Made by a program: the position numbers and the translations under genes
Shown: positions 26,701-33,844 of the stretch, one piece after another
Position numbering within the stretch: position 1 is the stretch's first letter
How the letters are laid out: each line of letters opens with the position of its first letter
NCBI GenBank assembly: GCA_963739795.1
Contig: CAVUBL010000010.1
Span: 1 to 64,000, forward strand
Length of the DNA stretch: 64,000 bases
From: CAVUBL01 sp963739795
GTDB lineage: Bacteria; Acidobacteriota; Thermoanaerobaculia; Multivoradales; DATKCC01
Reading direction: 5' to 3'
The notes under the pieces: generated by a model
Database searches by the model: none
What the model was told of the DNA's origin: nothing
The model's input: the letters and a program-made list of their open reading frames with translations, nothing else

Positions 26701-27006
26701 TTAGAACGCTCCGTTGGGGTCCACGTAACCGTTGCCGCCGCCGGGGTCCAGGCCTCCGCTCCCGCTCGTCGGGTCGCCCGAGGTGGTGTCAGCGGCGCCG
26801 AAGAAATGCTCGATCGGCGCCCAAAGGCGAGCCACCGCGGCCCAGACACCGGAGATCCAGGACGTCGCCGCCGGCACCCCGGTCACGGAAGGCGTGCCGG
26901 CGGCGGCCGGGACCGCCGCGAAGGCCGGCGCGAGGGCTACGGTCAGGGCCAGCAGGACGGCGAGTGCTCCGGCTCGGCGGGCTACGATAGCGGACCTTCT
27001 TCTCAT
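26701..27006 (-). CDS. Small secreted peptide/precursor with Gly-Asp-Pro-rich tail
   Basis: The ATG at 27006 is chosen over longer frames because AAGGAG lies 6-7 nt upstream. 101 residues: a basic start (MRRRSAIVARR), hydrophobic core (GALAVLLALTVALAPAFA) and Ala-x-Ala cleavage site, a middle helix with aromatic residues (WISGVWAAVARLWAPIEHFF), and a flexible tail (SGSGGLDPGGGNGYVDPNG, ending AF). I know no named family. Its position, just upstream of a TPR protein and a secreted protease on the same strand, makes a signalling or structural peptide precursor plausible. Confidence 0.6.
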   Translation of the reverse strand: MRRRSAIVARRAGALAVLLALTVALAPAFAAVPAAAGTPSVTGVPAATSWISGVWAAVARLWAPIEHFFGAADTTSGDPTSGSGGLDPGGGNGYVDPNGAF

Positions 27007-27130
27007 CTGGAACTCCTTCCGTGTCAGAGGGGCGCACCGCGAAGTGGCGTGTTCTGTTGTGCATCTATTACTGAAGGTGTGCGATCGCTGCCGTTTCGGG
27101 TCAAGCGGCTCACCCGGCATCGCTGGCGGC

Positions 27131-27139
27131 TGCTATGAT
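27131..27139 (+). promoter_or_regulatory. Extended -10 promoter element before the dipeptidase gene
   Basis: TGCTATGAT is an extended -10 (TG-n-TATGAT). No good -35 is seen, as is usual for extended -10 promoters. The start codon lies ~54 nt downstream. Confidence 0.35.
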
Positions 27140-27192
27140 CGGGCCTTTGAAGAATCTTGTAGAAGGACTTCGGAGACTCTTGGAGGGCGGAC

Positions 27193-28548
27193 GTGGGGAG
27201 ACCGGCTTGGCTCGGGCGAGGCGTCGTCGTCGTAGCGACCGTGCTCGCAGTCTCGTCTTCGGCCGCACAGGAGCCGCCTGATTCCATGGCCCACGCGGCC
27301 TCGCCGGAGGCGCCCTCTCCGGAGCTCGTCGCCCACGCTCGGGAGCTGCTCCGCAGCGGTCCGCTGATCGACGGGCACAACGACACCCCCTGGCAGATCC
27401 GGACGCGAACCGGCGATCACCTCGCCCGGCTCGACCTGGCGGCGAGCACCGCCGGCCTTGCCCCGCCCATGGATACCGACATCCCCCGCCTGCGCGCGGG
27501 CGGCGTTGGCGCCCAGTTCTGGTCGGTCTACGTGCCGGCGACCCTGCCCGGGCCCGAAGCCGTGAAGCAGGTGCTCGAGCAGATCGATGTGGTGCACCGG
27601 ATGGCGGCCCGCTGGCCCGAGGCTTTCGAGATGGCCTACGGACCGGACGATGTGCGACAGATCTTCGCCGCGGGAAAGATCGCCTGCCTCATCGGGGTGG
27701 AGGGCGGGCACTCGATCGACGACTCTCCGGCGGTGCTCCGGCAGCTCTACCGCGCCGGAGCGCGCTACATGACCCTCACCCATTTTCAGAACACCGACTG
27801 GGCCGACGCGGCGACCGACGCCCCGGTGCACCACGGCCTGACTCCCTTCGGCCGCGAGGTCGTGCGGGAGATGAACCGCCTCGGAATGCTGGTCGACCTG
27901 TCCCACGTTTCACCAGATGTGATGCGGCAGGCCCTCGAGACGAGCGAAGCCCCGGTCATCTTCTCCCATTCCTCAGCCCGCGCCCTGGTCGATCACCCCC
28001 GAAACGTCCCCGACGACGTCCTGCGTCTCGTGGCGGACCATGACGGGGTGGTGATGGTCACGTTCGTGGAGGCCTTCGTTTCCGACGCCGTGCGCCATCG
28101 TGCGGCCGACCGCGCGGCCGAGAAGACGCGCCTCGAGCGCCTCCACCCCGGCGATCCTGGGGCGGTGAGCACCGGCCTCGAAGCCTGGGACGGAGCGCAT
28201 CCCGAGGCCCGTGCAACCCTCTCCCAGGTGGCGGATCACATCGACCACCTCCGGCAGGTGGCGGGCATCGACCATGTCGGGATCGGCTCCGATTTCGGAG
28301 GTATCCCCCGCGGCCCGGTGGGGCTCGAAGACGTCTCGGACTACCCGGGCCTCCTGGCGGAGCTGCTGCACCGGGGCTACACGGACGAGGACGTCCTGAA
28401 GGTGGCCGGCGGCAACCTGCTCCGGGTTTTCGACCGAGCCGAGACGGTGGCCGCCCGGCTTCGCGCCGAACGGCCCGCCTCCGAGGCCACCCTGGAGGAG
28501 CTCGACGGAGGACCGCCCGGGACCCCGAGCGGGGGGGATCACTCTTGA
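27193..28548 (+). CDS. Membrane dipeptidase (renal dipeptidase, peptidase family M19)
   Basis: GTG start with GGAGG 6 nt upstream; 451 residues. A signal peptide (VVVVATVLAVSSSAAQ) targets it to the envelope. M19 zinc-site motifs are all present: DGHNDTPW (His-x-Asp), CLIGVEGGHS (bridging Glu), LTHFQNTDWAD, DLSHVS and FSHSSARAL (His ligands), and VGIGSDFGG (Asp). The family hydrolyses a wide range of dipeptides. The next gene overlaps by 4 nt (TTGA), so the two are coupled. Confidence 0.93.
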   Translation: MGRPAWLGRGVVVVATVLAVSSSAAQEPPDSMAHAASPEAPSPELVAHARELLRSGPLIDGHNDTPWQIRTRTGDHLARLDLAASTAGLAPPMDTDIPRLRAGGVGAQFWSVYVPATLPGPEAVKQVLEQIDVVHRMAARWPEAFEMAYGPDDVRQIFAAGKIACLIGVEGGHSIDDSPAVLRQLYRAGARYMTLTHFQNTDWADAATDAPVHHGLTPFGREVVREMNRLGMLVDLSHVSPDVMRQALETSEAPVIFSHSSARALVDHPRNVPDDVLRLVADHDGVVMVTFVEAFVSDAVRHRAADRAAEKTRLERLHPGDPGAVSTGLEAWDGAHPEARATLSQVADHIDHLRQVAGIDHVGIGSDFGGIPRGPVGLEDVSDYPGLLAELLHRGYTDEDVLKVAGGNLLRVFDRAETVAARLRAERPASEATLEELDGGPPGTPSGGDHS

Positions 28549-29372
28549 GCCCACAGCAGAGGCATTGGGCCGCCGCACAGCGGCGGTCGGCGGGGTCGGA
28601 GCGGCCGGCGGTGTCGGTCATGTCGTACAACATCCAGGGCTACGGCGCCCTCTTCTCCCGCCGGTACATCGAGAGCGTCGCGCGGGTGATCCGCAAGGCG
28701 CGGCCCGACGTGGTGGGTCTCCAGGAGGTCCATCGCGGCACCTGGGCGGCGCGCTTCGCCGACCAGGTGGAGACCCTCGCCGAGCTCACGGGGATGGAAG
28801 CCGTCTTCGGCCGGAGCCTGTTGTACCGCACCGGCGAGTACGGCAACGCGGTGCTCACCCGGGGGCGCGTCACGTCCCACCAGGTCCACTGCCTGCCGGG
28901 GGAGGCCGAGCGCCGGTCGCTCTTCCACACGCGGATCGAGCTGCCCGGCCAGCCCCTGGACTTCTACGTCACCCACCTCGCCGCCTGGGGCCGCCTGGCC
29001 CGCACGATCCGCGACCGTCAGGCCCGCTTCATCGCCGAGCTGCTGGAGGACGCCGACGCGCCCTTCGTGCTCACCGGCGACTTCAACGCGCCCCTCGGCG
29101 CGCCGGAGCTGGAAACCCTCAGGTCCTCGGAGCAGCTCCACTCCTGCGGCCGCCCGGGAGAGGCCACCCACCGCTTTATGCGCCAGCGCCTCGACTACAT
29201 CTTCGCCAACCCGGCGTGGCGCTCTCTCGAGTCCGAGGTGCTGCGCGTCGGCCCGTCGGACCACTATCCGGTCGTGGCCACTCTCCGCCTCGAGAAGCAG
29301 ACGGGCGCGGTCCTCGGCCCCGAGCCGGCCGAGATCGAGGCGGCCGCGGTGATGAGGGCCCAGGCGGGGTAG
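28545..29372 (+). CDS. Endonuclease/exonuclease/phosphatase (EEP) family hydrolase
   Basis: TTG start within a TTGA overlap with the dipeptidase; 275 residues. EEP fold motifs in order: MSYNIQGYG (Asn), VVGLQEV (metal-binding Glu), YVTHL, LTGDFNAPL (Asp/Asn pair), RLDYIFA, and GPSDHYPVVA (catalytic Asp-His). Family substrates range from nucleic acids to phospholipids and phosphoinositides; no signal peptide is seen, so the site of action is probably cytoplasmic. Substrate not inferable. Confidence 0.88.
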   Translation: MSPQQRHWAAAQRRSAGSERPAVSVMSYNIQGYGALFSRRYIESVARVIRKARPDVVGLQEVHRGTWAARFADQVETLAELTGMEAVFGRSLLYRTGEYGNAVLTRGRVTSHQVHCLPGEAERRSLFHTRIELPGQPLDFYVTHLAAWGRLARTIRDRQARFIAELLEDADAPFVLTGDFNAPLGAPELETLRSSEQLHSCGRPGEATHRFMRQRLDYIFANPAWRSLESEVLRVGPSDHYPVVATLRLEKQTGAVLGPEPAEIEAAAVMRAQAG

Positions 29373-29449
29373 GGTCCCCCGCTGCCGACCGGCGTTGCCG
29401 GGCGCACCGGTGCCGGGGCCGAGAAGGAATATTCGTGACCTCGCGCCTG

Positions 29450-29455
29450 TAGAAT
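29450..29455 (+). promoter_or_regulatory. Candidate -10 element of the bacilliredoxin gene
   Basis: TAGAAT preceded by TG (TGTAGAAT), an extended -10, 64 nt before the GTG start in a 147-nt gap. No clear -35. Confidence 0.3.
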
Positions 29456-29519
29456 CGTTTGATCCGGGCCGAGCGCCGCCCCGTCCCGGCCTATTCCGCA
29501 GACTCAGGAGGAACCCAAC

Positions 29520-29939
29520 GTGCCGTACAGTCCGATTCTCGTCAGGCCCATGCGCGAAGAGCTGGTGAGCGCCGGCGTCCGGGAGCTGCTTACGCCCGAG
29601 GACGTCGACACCTTCATGGCGGAGAAGGAGGGCACCGCCATGCTCGTTTTCAACTCCGTCTGCGGCTGTGCCGCGGGCATGGCCCGGCCCGCGGTCCGCC
29701 TGGCCCTCGGGAACGGCAAGACACCGGACCGTGTGGTTTCGGTGTTCGCCGGTCAGGACGTGGAGGCCACGGCCAAGGCCCGCTCGTACCTTCCCGACAT
29801 CCCGCCCTCGAGCCCCTCGATCGCCATCTGGAAGGACGGCGAGCTGGTCCACTTCATTCCCCGCCACCGGATCGAGAGCCGGGATGCCCAGGCGGTGGCT
29901 GGCGACCTCGTCGAGGTGTTTGACGAGGTCTGCGGGTAG
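29520..29939 (+). CDS. BrxA/BrxB-family bacilliredoxin (YphP-like)
   Basis: GTG start with an AGGAGGAA ribosome site; 139 residues, the family length. The thioredoxin-like fold contains the CxC redox motif in FNSVCGCAAG, the hallmark of bacilliredoxins, with PPSSPSIAIWKDGE as the cis-Pro region. In bacteria using bacillithiol these proteins remove the thiol from mixed disulfides; whether this organism makes bacillithiol is not seen here. Followed closely by two small genes. Confidence 0.88.
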   Translation: MPYSPILVRPMREELVSAGVRELLTPEDVDTFMAEKEGTAMLVFNSVCGCAAGMARPAVRLALGNGKTPDRVVSVFAGQDVEATAKARSYLPDIPPSSPSIAIWKDGELVHFIPRHRIESRDAQAVAGDLVEVFDEVCG

Positions 29940-29946
29940 CCGCTCC

Positions 29947-30231
29947 ATGGAACGCACCTTCCCCGGCCACGGCCACAAGAGCTCGCTCCACGGCATCACG
30001 GTGGTCGTCGACACCACCGGCGAGGAGATCTGGGTGGGCCGCTGCGACGACGAGGACGGCGAGCGGGTGGTCCTGCTCGACGCCGACTCCCACCGAGCCG
30101 GCGACGGGGGGAAGTCCAAGTCCGACTGGCTCGCCGGCGCCAGCCGCTACGGCGTGTGGGCCCGCCACCCGCGGGTCGTCATCCCGCGCGGGCGGGTGGC
30201 CACGATCCGGCTCCTCGCGGACGTCGGTTGA
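29947..30231 (+). CDS. Conserved-type hypothetical protein, 94 residues
   Basis: ATG start 7 nt after the bacilliredoxin stop. A compact soluble protein with beta-strand pattern (HGITVVVDTTGEEIWVGRCDDED, RVVLLDADSHRAG) and a C-terminal motif of alternating hydrophobic and basic residues (GVWARHPRVVIPRGRVATIRLL). No signal or membrane segment. Position between the bacilliredoxin and DUF423 genes (17-nt gap) suggests one transcript. I do not know its function. Confidence 0.65.
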   Translation: MERTFPGHGHKSSLHGITVVVDTTGEEIWVGRCDDEDGERVVLLDADSHRAGDGGKSKSDWLAGASRYGVWARHPRVVIPRGRVATIRLLADVG

Positions 30232-30248
30232 ACCGGAGGGCTTCTCTG

Positions 30249-30641
30249 ATGATCCGTGCCCTGATTTCGCTCGGCGCCTTCGCCTGCGCCCTGTCCGTGG
30301 CAGCCGGGGCCTTTGGCGCCCACGGCCTCCGGGGAAGAGTCTCCGCGGAGGCCCTGGAGCTCTGGGAGACCGCCGCCCGCTACCTGATCTACGGAGGCTT
30401 CGGCACCATCCTCGCCGGCCTCGTGGCCCTCCACGGCCGCGCGGCGGGCGAGGGATCGGCCGGTGGCGGGCTCGGAGTCTGGGGCGCCGTCTGTCTCCTC
30501 GCCGGCTCCGCCATCTTCTCGGGCACGGTCTTCGCCATGGCTCTGGGAGCGCCCCGCTGGCTGGGCGCCGTCACGCCCCTCGGCGGCCTGCTGGTCATCG
30601 CCGGCTTCCTCCTCGTCGCCTGGGGATCTCTCCGTCTGTAG
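30249..30641 (+). CDS. DUF423 family inner-membrane protein
   Basis: 130 residues with four hydrophobic helices: residues ~4-22, 43-60, 72-95 and 103-125. The N-terminal AAGAFGAHGL motif and the LWETAARYLIYGGFGTILAG segment are the DUF423/YgdD signature. GGAGGG precedes the start by 8 nt. Function of the family is unknown. Confidence 0.88.
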   Translation: MIRALISLGAFACALSVAAGAFGAHGLRGRVSAEALELWETAARYLIYGGFGTILAGLVALHGRAAGEGSAGGGLGVWGAVCLLAGSAIFSGTVFAMALGAPRWLGAVTPLGGLLVIAGFLLVAWGSLRL

Positions 30642-30813
30642 GTAGACAGACCGATCGCGTGGCCGATCCCCCGTTGCCGGCCGGCCGGCGGACCGGCTAC
30701 CATGGGCAGGTCTTCGCGGCCGGGCTCCCGGTCGCCCGATCCCCGAACTGTTCGAGCTCCGAGGTCTCCAGGGCTCCGTCGATCCCAGCCACCACGCCAG
30801 AGGAGGAAGCGCC

Positions 30814-32439
30814 ATGTCCAACGCCGTCGTCAACGTCCCCGAGCCCCAGAACGAACCGGTCAAGAGCTACGCACCGGGGTCGCCGGAGCGCGCCCGACTG
30901 GAGGGTGAGATCGGCCGCATCCTCGGGGAGGAGATCGAGATTCCGCTGGTCATCGGCGGCCGCGAGGTCCGCACCGGCAACACCGCCAAGTCGGTCTGCC
31001 CTCACGATCACGGCCACGTCCTCGCCACTTACCACCAGGCCGGCGCCGCCGAGGTGGCCCTAGCGGTCGAGGCGGCGGCCGACGCCTGGACCGAGTGGTC
31101 CGAGATGGGGTGGAAGGCCCGGGCGGCCGTCTTCCTGAAGGCGGCGGACCTCCTCGCCGGCCCCTGGCGCGAGCGCATGAACGCCGCCTGCATGCTGGAC
31201 CAGTCGAAGACGATCCACCAGGCGGAGATCGACGCGGTCTGCGAGCTCGCCGACTTCTGGCGCTTCAACCCCGCTTACATGCGCCAGCTCTACGCCATGC
31301 AGCCGCGCTCCTCGGCAGGCATGTGGAACCACGTGGAGTACCGGGCCCTCGAGGGCTTCGTGTTCGCGGTCACGCCGTTCAACTTCGCCTCCATCAGCGG
31401 CAACCTGCCCACGTCGCCGGCCCTCATGGGCAACACGGTGCTCTGGAAGCCGGCCTCCAGCGTGGTCTACGTCTGCTACCAGCTCATGAAGCTCCTGGAG
31501 GAGGCCGGCCTGCCTCCTGGGGTGATCAACTTCGTTCCGGGCCGGGGCGGCAACGTGGGCGACCCGGTGCTGGCGAGCCCCGGCTTCGCCGGCCTCCACT
31601 TCACCGGCTCCACCAGCACCTTCCAGGGCATGTGGAAGACGATCGCCGAGGGCCTCCCGGGCTACCGCACCTACCCGCGGATCGTGGGGGAGACGGGCGG
31701 CAAGGACTTCGTCTTCGTCCATCCGTCGGCGGACGTGGCGTCGGTGGTGACCGCCCTCGTGCGGGGCGCCTTCGAGTACCAGGGGCAGAAGTGCTCGGCG
31801 GCCTCCCGGGCTTACGTGCCGAAGTCGCTCTGGAGGCAGGTGCGCGAGGGGATGGAGGAGCAGGTGGGCCGCATCCGGATGGGCGCGCCGACCGATTTCC
31901 CGAACTTCATGGCGGCGGTGATCGACGAGGGCTCCTTCGACAAGATCGTGGGCTACATCGAGCACGCGAAGGCGTCGGACGGCCTGGAGGTGATCCTGGG
32001 CGGCGGCAGCGACAAGTCCCGGGGCTACTTCATCGAGCCGACGGTGGTGGTCTCCAGCGATCCGCGCTCGAAGCTGATGGTGGAGGAGATCTTCGGCCCG
32101 GTGCTGACGGTGTACGTCTACGACGACAAGGACGTGGCGGCGACGGCGGACCTGGTGGACTCGACCAGTCCGTACGGCCTCACCGGCGCGATCTTCGCCC
32201 GGGATCGGAAGGCGATCGAGGAGCTGGCCCGACGACTGCGACACTCGGCGGGGAACTTCTACGTCAACGACAAGCCGACGGGGGCGGTGGTGAGCCAGCA
32301 GCCGTTCGGCGGCGCCCGGGCTTCGGGGACCAACGACAAGGCCGGCTCGATCTTCAACCTGGTGCGTTGGGTCTCGCAGCGCTCGGTCAAGGAGACGTTC
32401 GTGCCGGCTACGGACTTCGTGTACCCGTACATGGGGTGA
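30814..32439 (+). CDS. pruA: L-glutamate gamma-semialdehyde (1-pyrroline-5-carboxylate) dehydrogenase
   Basis: 541 residues, the length of the stand-alone P5C dehydrogenase rather than the bifunctional PutA. It oxidises glutamate semialdehyde to glutamate with NAD, the last step of proline degradation. Seen: FAVTPFNFASISGNLPTSPALMGN with WKPAS (cofactor binding), GETGGKDFVFVHPSAD (general-base Glu region), YQGQKCSAASRAYVP (catalytic Cys) and EEIFGPVLTVYVY. Ribosome site GAGGAAG. No proline dehydrogenase is beside it. It could feed glutamate, the EctB amino donor, to the ectoine cluster 5 kb away, but no direct link is visible. Confidence 0.94.
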   Translation: MSNAVVNVPEPQNEPVKSYAPGSPERARLEGEIGRILGEEIEIPLVIGGREVRTGNTAKSVCPHDHGHVLATYHQAGAAEVALAVEAAADAWTEWSEMGWKARAAVFLKAADLLAGPWRERMNAACMLDQSKTIHQAEIDAVCELADFWRFNPAYMRQLYAMQPRSSAGMWNHVEYRALEGFVFAVTPFNFASISGNLPTSPALMGNTVLWKPASSVVYVCYQLMKLLEEAGLPPGVINFVPGRGGNVGDPVLASPGFAGLHFTGSTSTFQGMWKTIAEGLPGYRTYPRIVGETGGKDFVFVHPSADVASVVTALVRGAFEYQGQKCSAASRAYVPKSLWRQVREGMEEQVGRIRMGAPTDFPNFMAAVIDEGSFDKIVGYIEHAKASDGLEVILGGGSDKSRGYFIEPTVVVSSDPRSKLMVEEIFGPVLTVYVYDDKDVAATADLVDSTSPYGLTGAIFARDRKAIEELARRLRHSAGNFYVNDKPTGAVVSQQPFGGARASGTNDKAGSIFNLVRWVSQRSVKETFVPATDFVYPYMG

Positions 32440-32869
32440 GGCCGGGACCGGGACCGGGCCGGGGGCTCTCCCCGGGGGGAACGGCGCGGCTTGGTCGGAC
32501 GGTGGGGCGGAGGAGCCGCGCCTCGGCTCGGACCGCGCGCGGCCGGCTCGGACTCCACGGGGTTCGGTTGGGCGCGGTCCTCGACGTCCCCCGGAGGAGA
32601 GCCCCCGGCCCTCCGGGGTCGGACTCCTCGGGGGTGCCCTTGGCCGCGCCATGCCCCCGGCCCTCGGGGGTCGGACCCCTCGGCGGTGCCCTTGGCCGCG
32701 CCAAGCCCCCGGCCCTCGGGGGTCGGACCCCTCGGCGGTGCCCTTGGCCGCGCCATGCCCCCGGCTCTCGGGGGTCGGACTGCCTGGCGGTGCCCTCTGC
32801 CATGACCTGGCACCTGCCCTGCGGGGCTGGAGTGCTTGGCGGTGCCCTTGGCCGTGCTATGCGGCTTTC
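32440..32869. repeat. Dispersed intergenic repeat, copy A, with 52-bp tandem units
   Basis: The whole convergent gap between pruA and the XRE gene is repetitive. From about 32600 to 32865 a 52-bp unit recurs: the marker TCGGA recurs at 32619, 32671, 32723 and 32775, exactly 52 nt apart, with a degenerate fifth copy at ~32828. The middle copies are nearly identical. The part next to pruA matches copy B at 62.2-62.4 kb in inverted orientation: 32611-32631 equals 62218-62238 and 32508-32526 equals 62321-62339, at the same relative spacing. No protein is supported here. Confidence 0.8.
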
Positions 32870-33295
32870 TTAGTCCTCGCCGGCTCGGGTGCGGCTGTAG
32901 CGGAGCCAGGCGAGGAAGCCGGCGATTATCTGGCCCAGGGCGCGCTCCTCATCGGGGGACAGGAGCTCGGGAACCTCGACGGTCCGGTAGACGGCCGGCG
33001 GCTCGGCCACGACGGCCGCCGTGGAAGACGGGGGATAGGGCCGGCCCGCATCCTGCCCGGGGGAGGCCGCGACCATCCGCAGAGCCCACTCTAGCTGTTC
33101 CAGGTCGGCCCCCAGGGCGTCGAGAAGCCGTCCCAGGGTCTTGAGGCTGGGCTCCTGGTGGCCGTTCTCGTAGGAGGAGAGCATGCCGCGGGTGACCCCG
33201 GCGTCGGCGGCGATCTCGAGCTGCTTTCTGGGCGGGGTGGCACCGTGCTGGCGCAGGTGGCGGAGCGCCTCTCCTAGCTTGTCGAACCGTGGCAT
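32870..33295 (-). CDS. XRE-family helix-turn-helix regulator
   Basis: ATG at 33295; 141 residues. Residues ~8-65 form an HTH_XRE domain (ALRHLRQHGA, QLEIAADAGVTRGMLSSYENGHQEPSLKTLGRLLDAL), with the YENG recognition-helix motif. The C-terminal ~70 residues contain a Pro-rich linker and a helix (ERALGQIIAGFLAWLRY). A consensus promoter lies upstream at 33342-33370. Target genes are unknown; the divergent thioesterase/ThDP operon shares its upstream region and is a candidate. Confidence 0.85.
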   Translation of the reverse strand: MPRFDKLGEALRHLRQHGATPPRKQLEIAADAGVTRGMLSSYENGHQEPSLKTLGRLLDALGADLEQLEWALRMVAASPGQDAGRPYPPSSTAAVVAEPPAVYRTVEVPELLSPDEERALGQIIAGFLAWLRYSRTRAGED

Positions 33296-33341
33296 GGCAT
33301 CGCTTCCTGCCACGCTCACCCCCCGGTGTCCAAGACCGGCG

Positions 33342-33370
33342 ACTGTAGCGGTATGGGGGCGTAATGTCAA
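33342..33370 (-). promoter_or_regulatory. Consensus sigma-70 promoter of the XRE gene
   Basis: On the minus strand TTGACA (33370-33365), a 17-nt spacer and TACAGT (33347-33342). This is one of the best promoter matches in the window. Confidence 0.65.
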
Positions 33371-33395
33371 GCGATGGTCCGCGGCGCGTTGAGGC

Positions 33396-33401
33396 TATAC
33401 T
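33396..33401 (+). promoter_or_regulatory. -10 element of the thioesterase operon, leaderless transcript likely
   Basis: TATACT ends only 8 nt before the ATG at 33410, so the predicted transcription start coincides with the start codon. No ribosome site exists upstream of that ATG, in agreement with leaderless translation. Confidence 0.4.
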
Positions 33402-33409
33402 GTCGCTCG

Positions 33410-33844
33410 ATGGACGCGATCCAGACCCACCGCCGTCTCGATTCCCGTCTGACCGGCACCCCCGAGGCGCTCGGCGAGGGGCACTCCGAGGTAGCCCTCG
33501 TCCCCGGGCCCGAGATGGCCGCCGACGACACCGGGCTGGTTCACGGCGGTTTCGTCTTCGGCCTGGCCGACCACGCGGCGATGCTGGCGGTCAACCACCC
33601 GAACGTCGTCCTGGCCGGCGCGGAGGTGCGGTTTCTCGCGCCGGTGACGGTGGGTGAGCGGCTGCTGGCGCGGGCGCGCCGTCTGGAGTCGGAGGGCCCG
33701 GCGAGCCGTCCGCTGGTCGAAGTCGAAGTCCTGGCCGGGGGCGAGCCGGTCTTCGCCGGCACCTTCCGCTGCGCCGTGCCCGCCGAGCACGTCCTGGCGG
33801 GGGCGTCGGCCGGCCCCCGGCGCGGCCCCGGGGAGGGCTCGTGA
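33410..33844 (+). CDS. Hotdog-fold thioesterase (PaaI-like)
   Basis: 144 residues from the ATG at 33410 (an ATG at 33374 lies upstream of the -10 and is unlikely). The hotdog signature is TGLVHGGFVFGLADHAAMLAVN, followed by AEVRFLAPVTVGERLLARARR; the HGGF loop is the active-site region in PaaI/4HBT thioesterases. Its stop overlaps the start of the ThDP gene by 4 nt (GTGA), so the pair probably acts on a common acyl-CoA pathway. Confidence 0.82.
   Translation: MDAIQTHRRLDSRLTGTPEALGEGHSEVALVPGPEMAADDTGLVHGGFVFGLADHAAMLAVNHPNVVLAGAEVRFLAPVTVGERLLARARRLESEGPASRPLVEVEVLAGGEPVFAGTFRCAVPAEHVLAGASAGPRRGPGEGS

Noticed and set aside
31060..32652. Minus-strand frame opposite pruA
   Set aside because: Arg/His/Leu-rich mirror of pruA codons; pruA is unambiguous.
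32440..32869. CRISPR array
   Set aside because: The 52-bp units are contiguous tandem repeats without unique spacers, and no cas gene is near.
32491..33094. Pro/Arg-rich open frames through the 52-bp repeats
   Set aside because: Open only because of repeat composition; they have no start signal, and the same repeat at 62 kb is read in unrelated frames.
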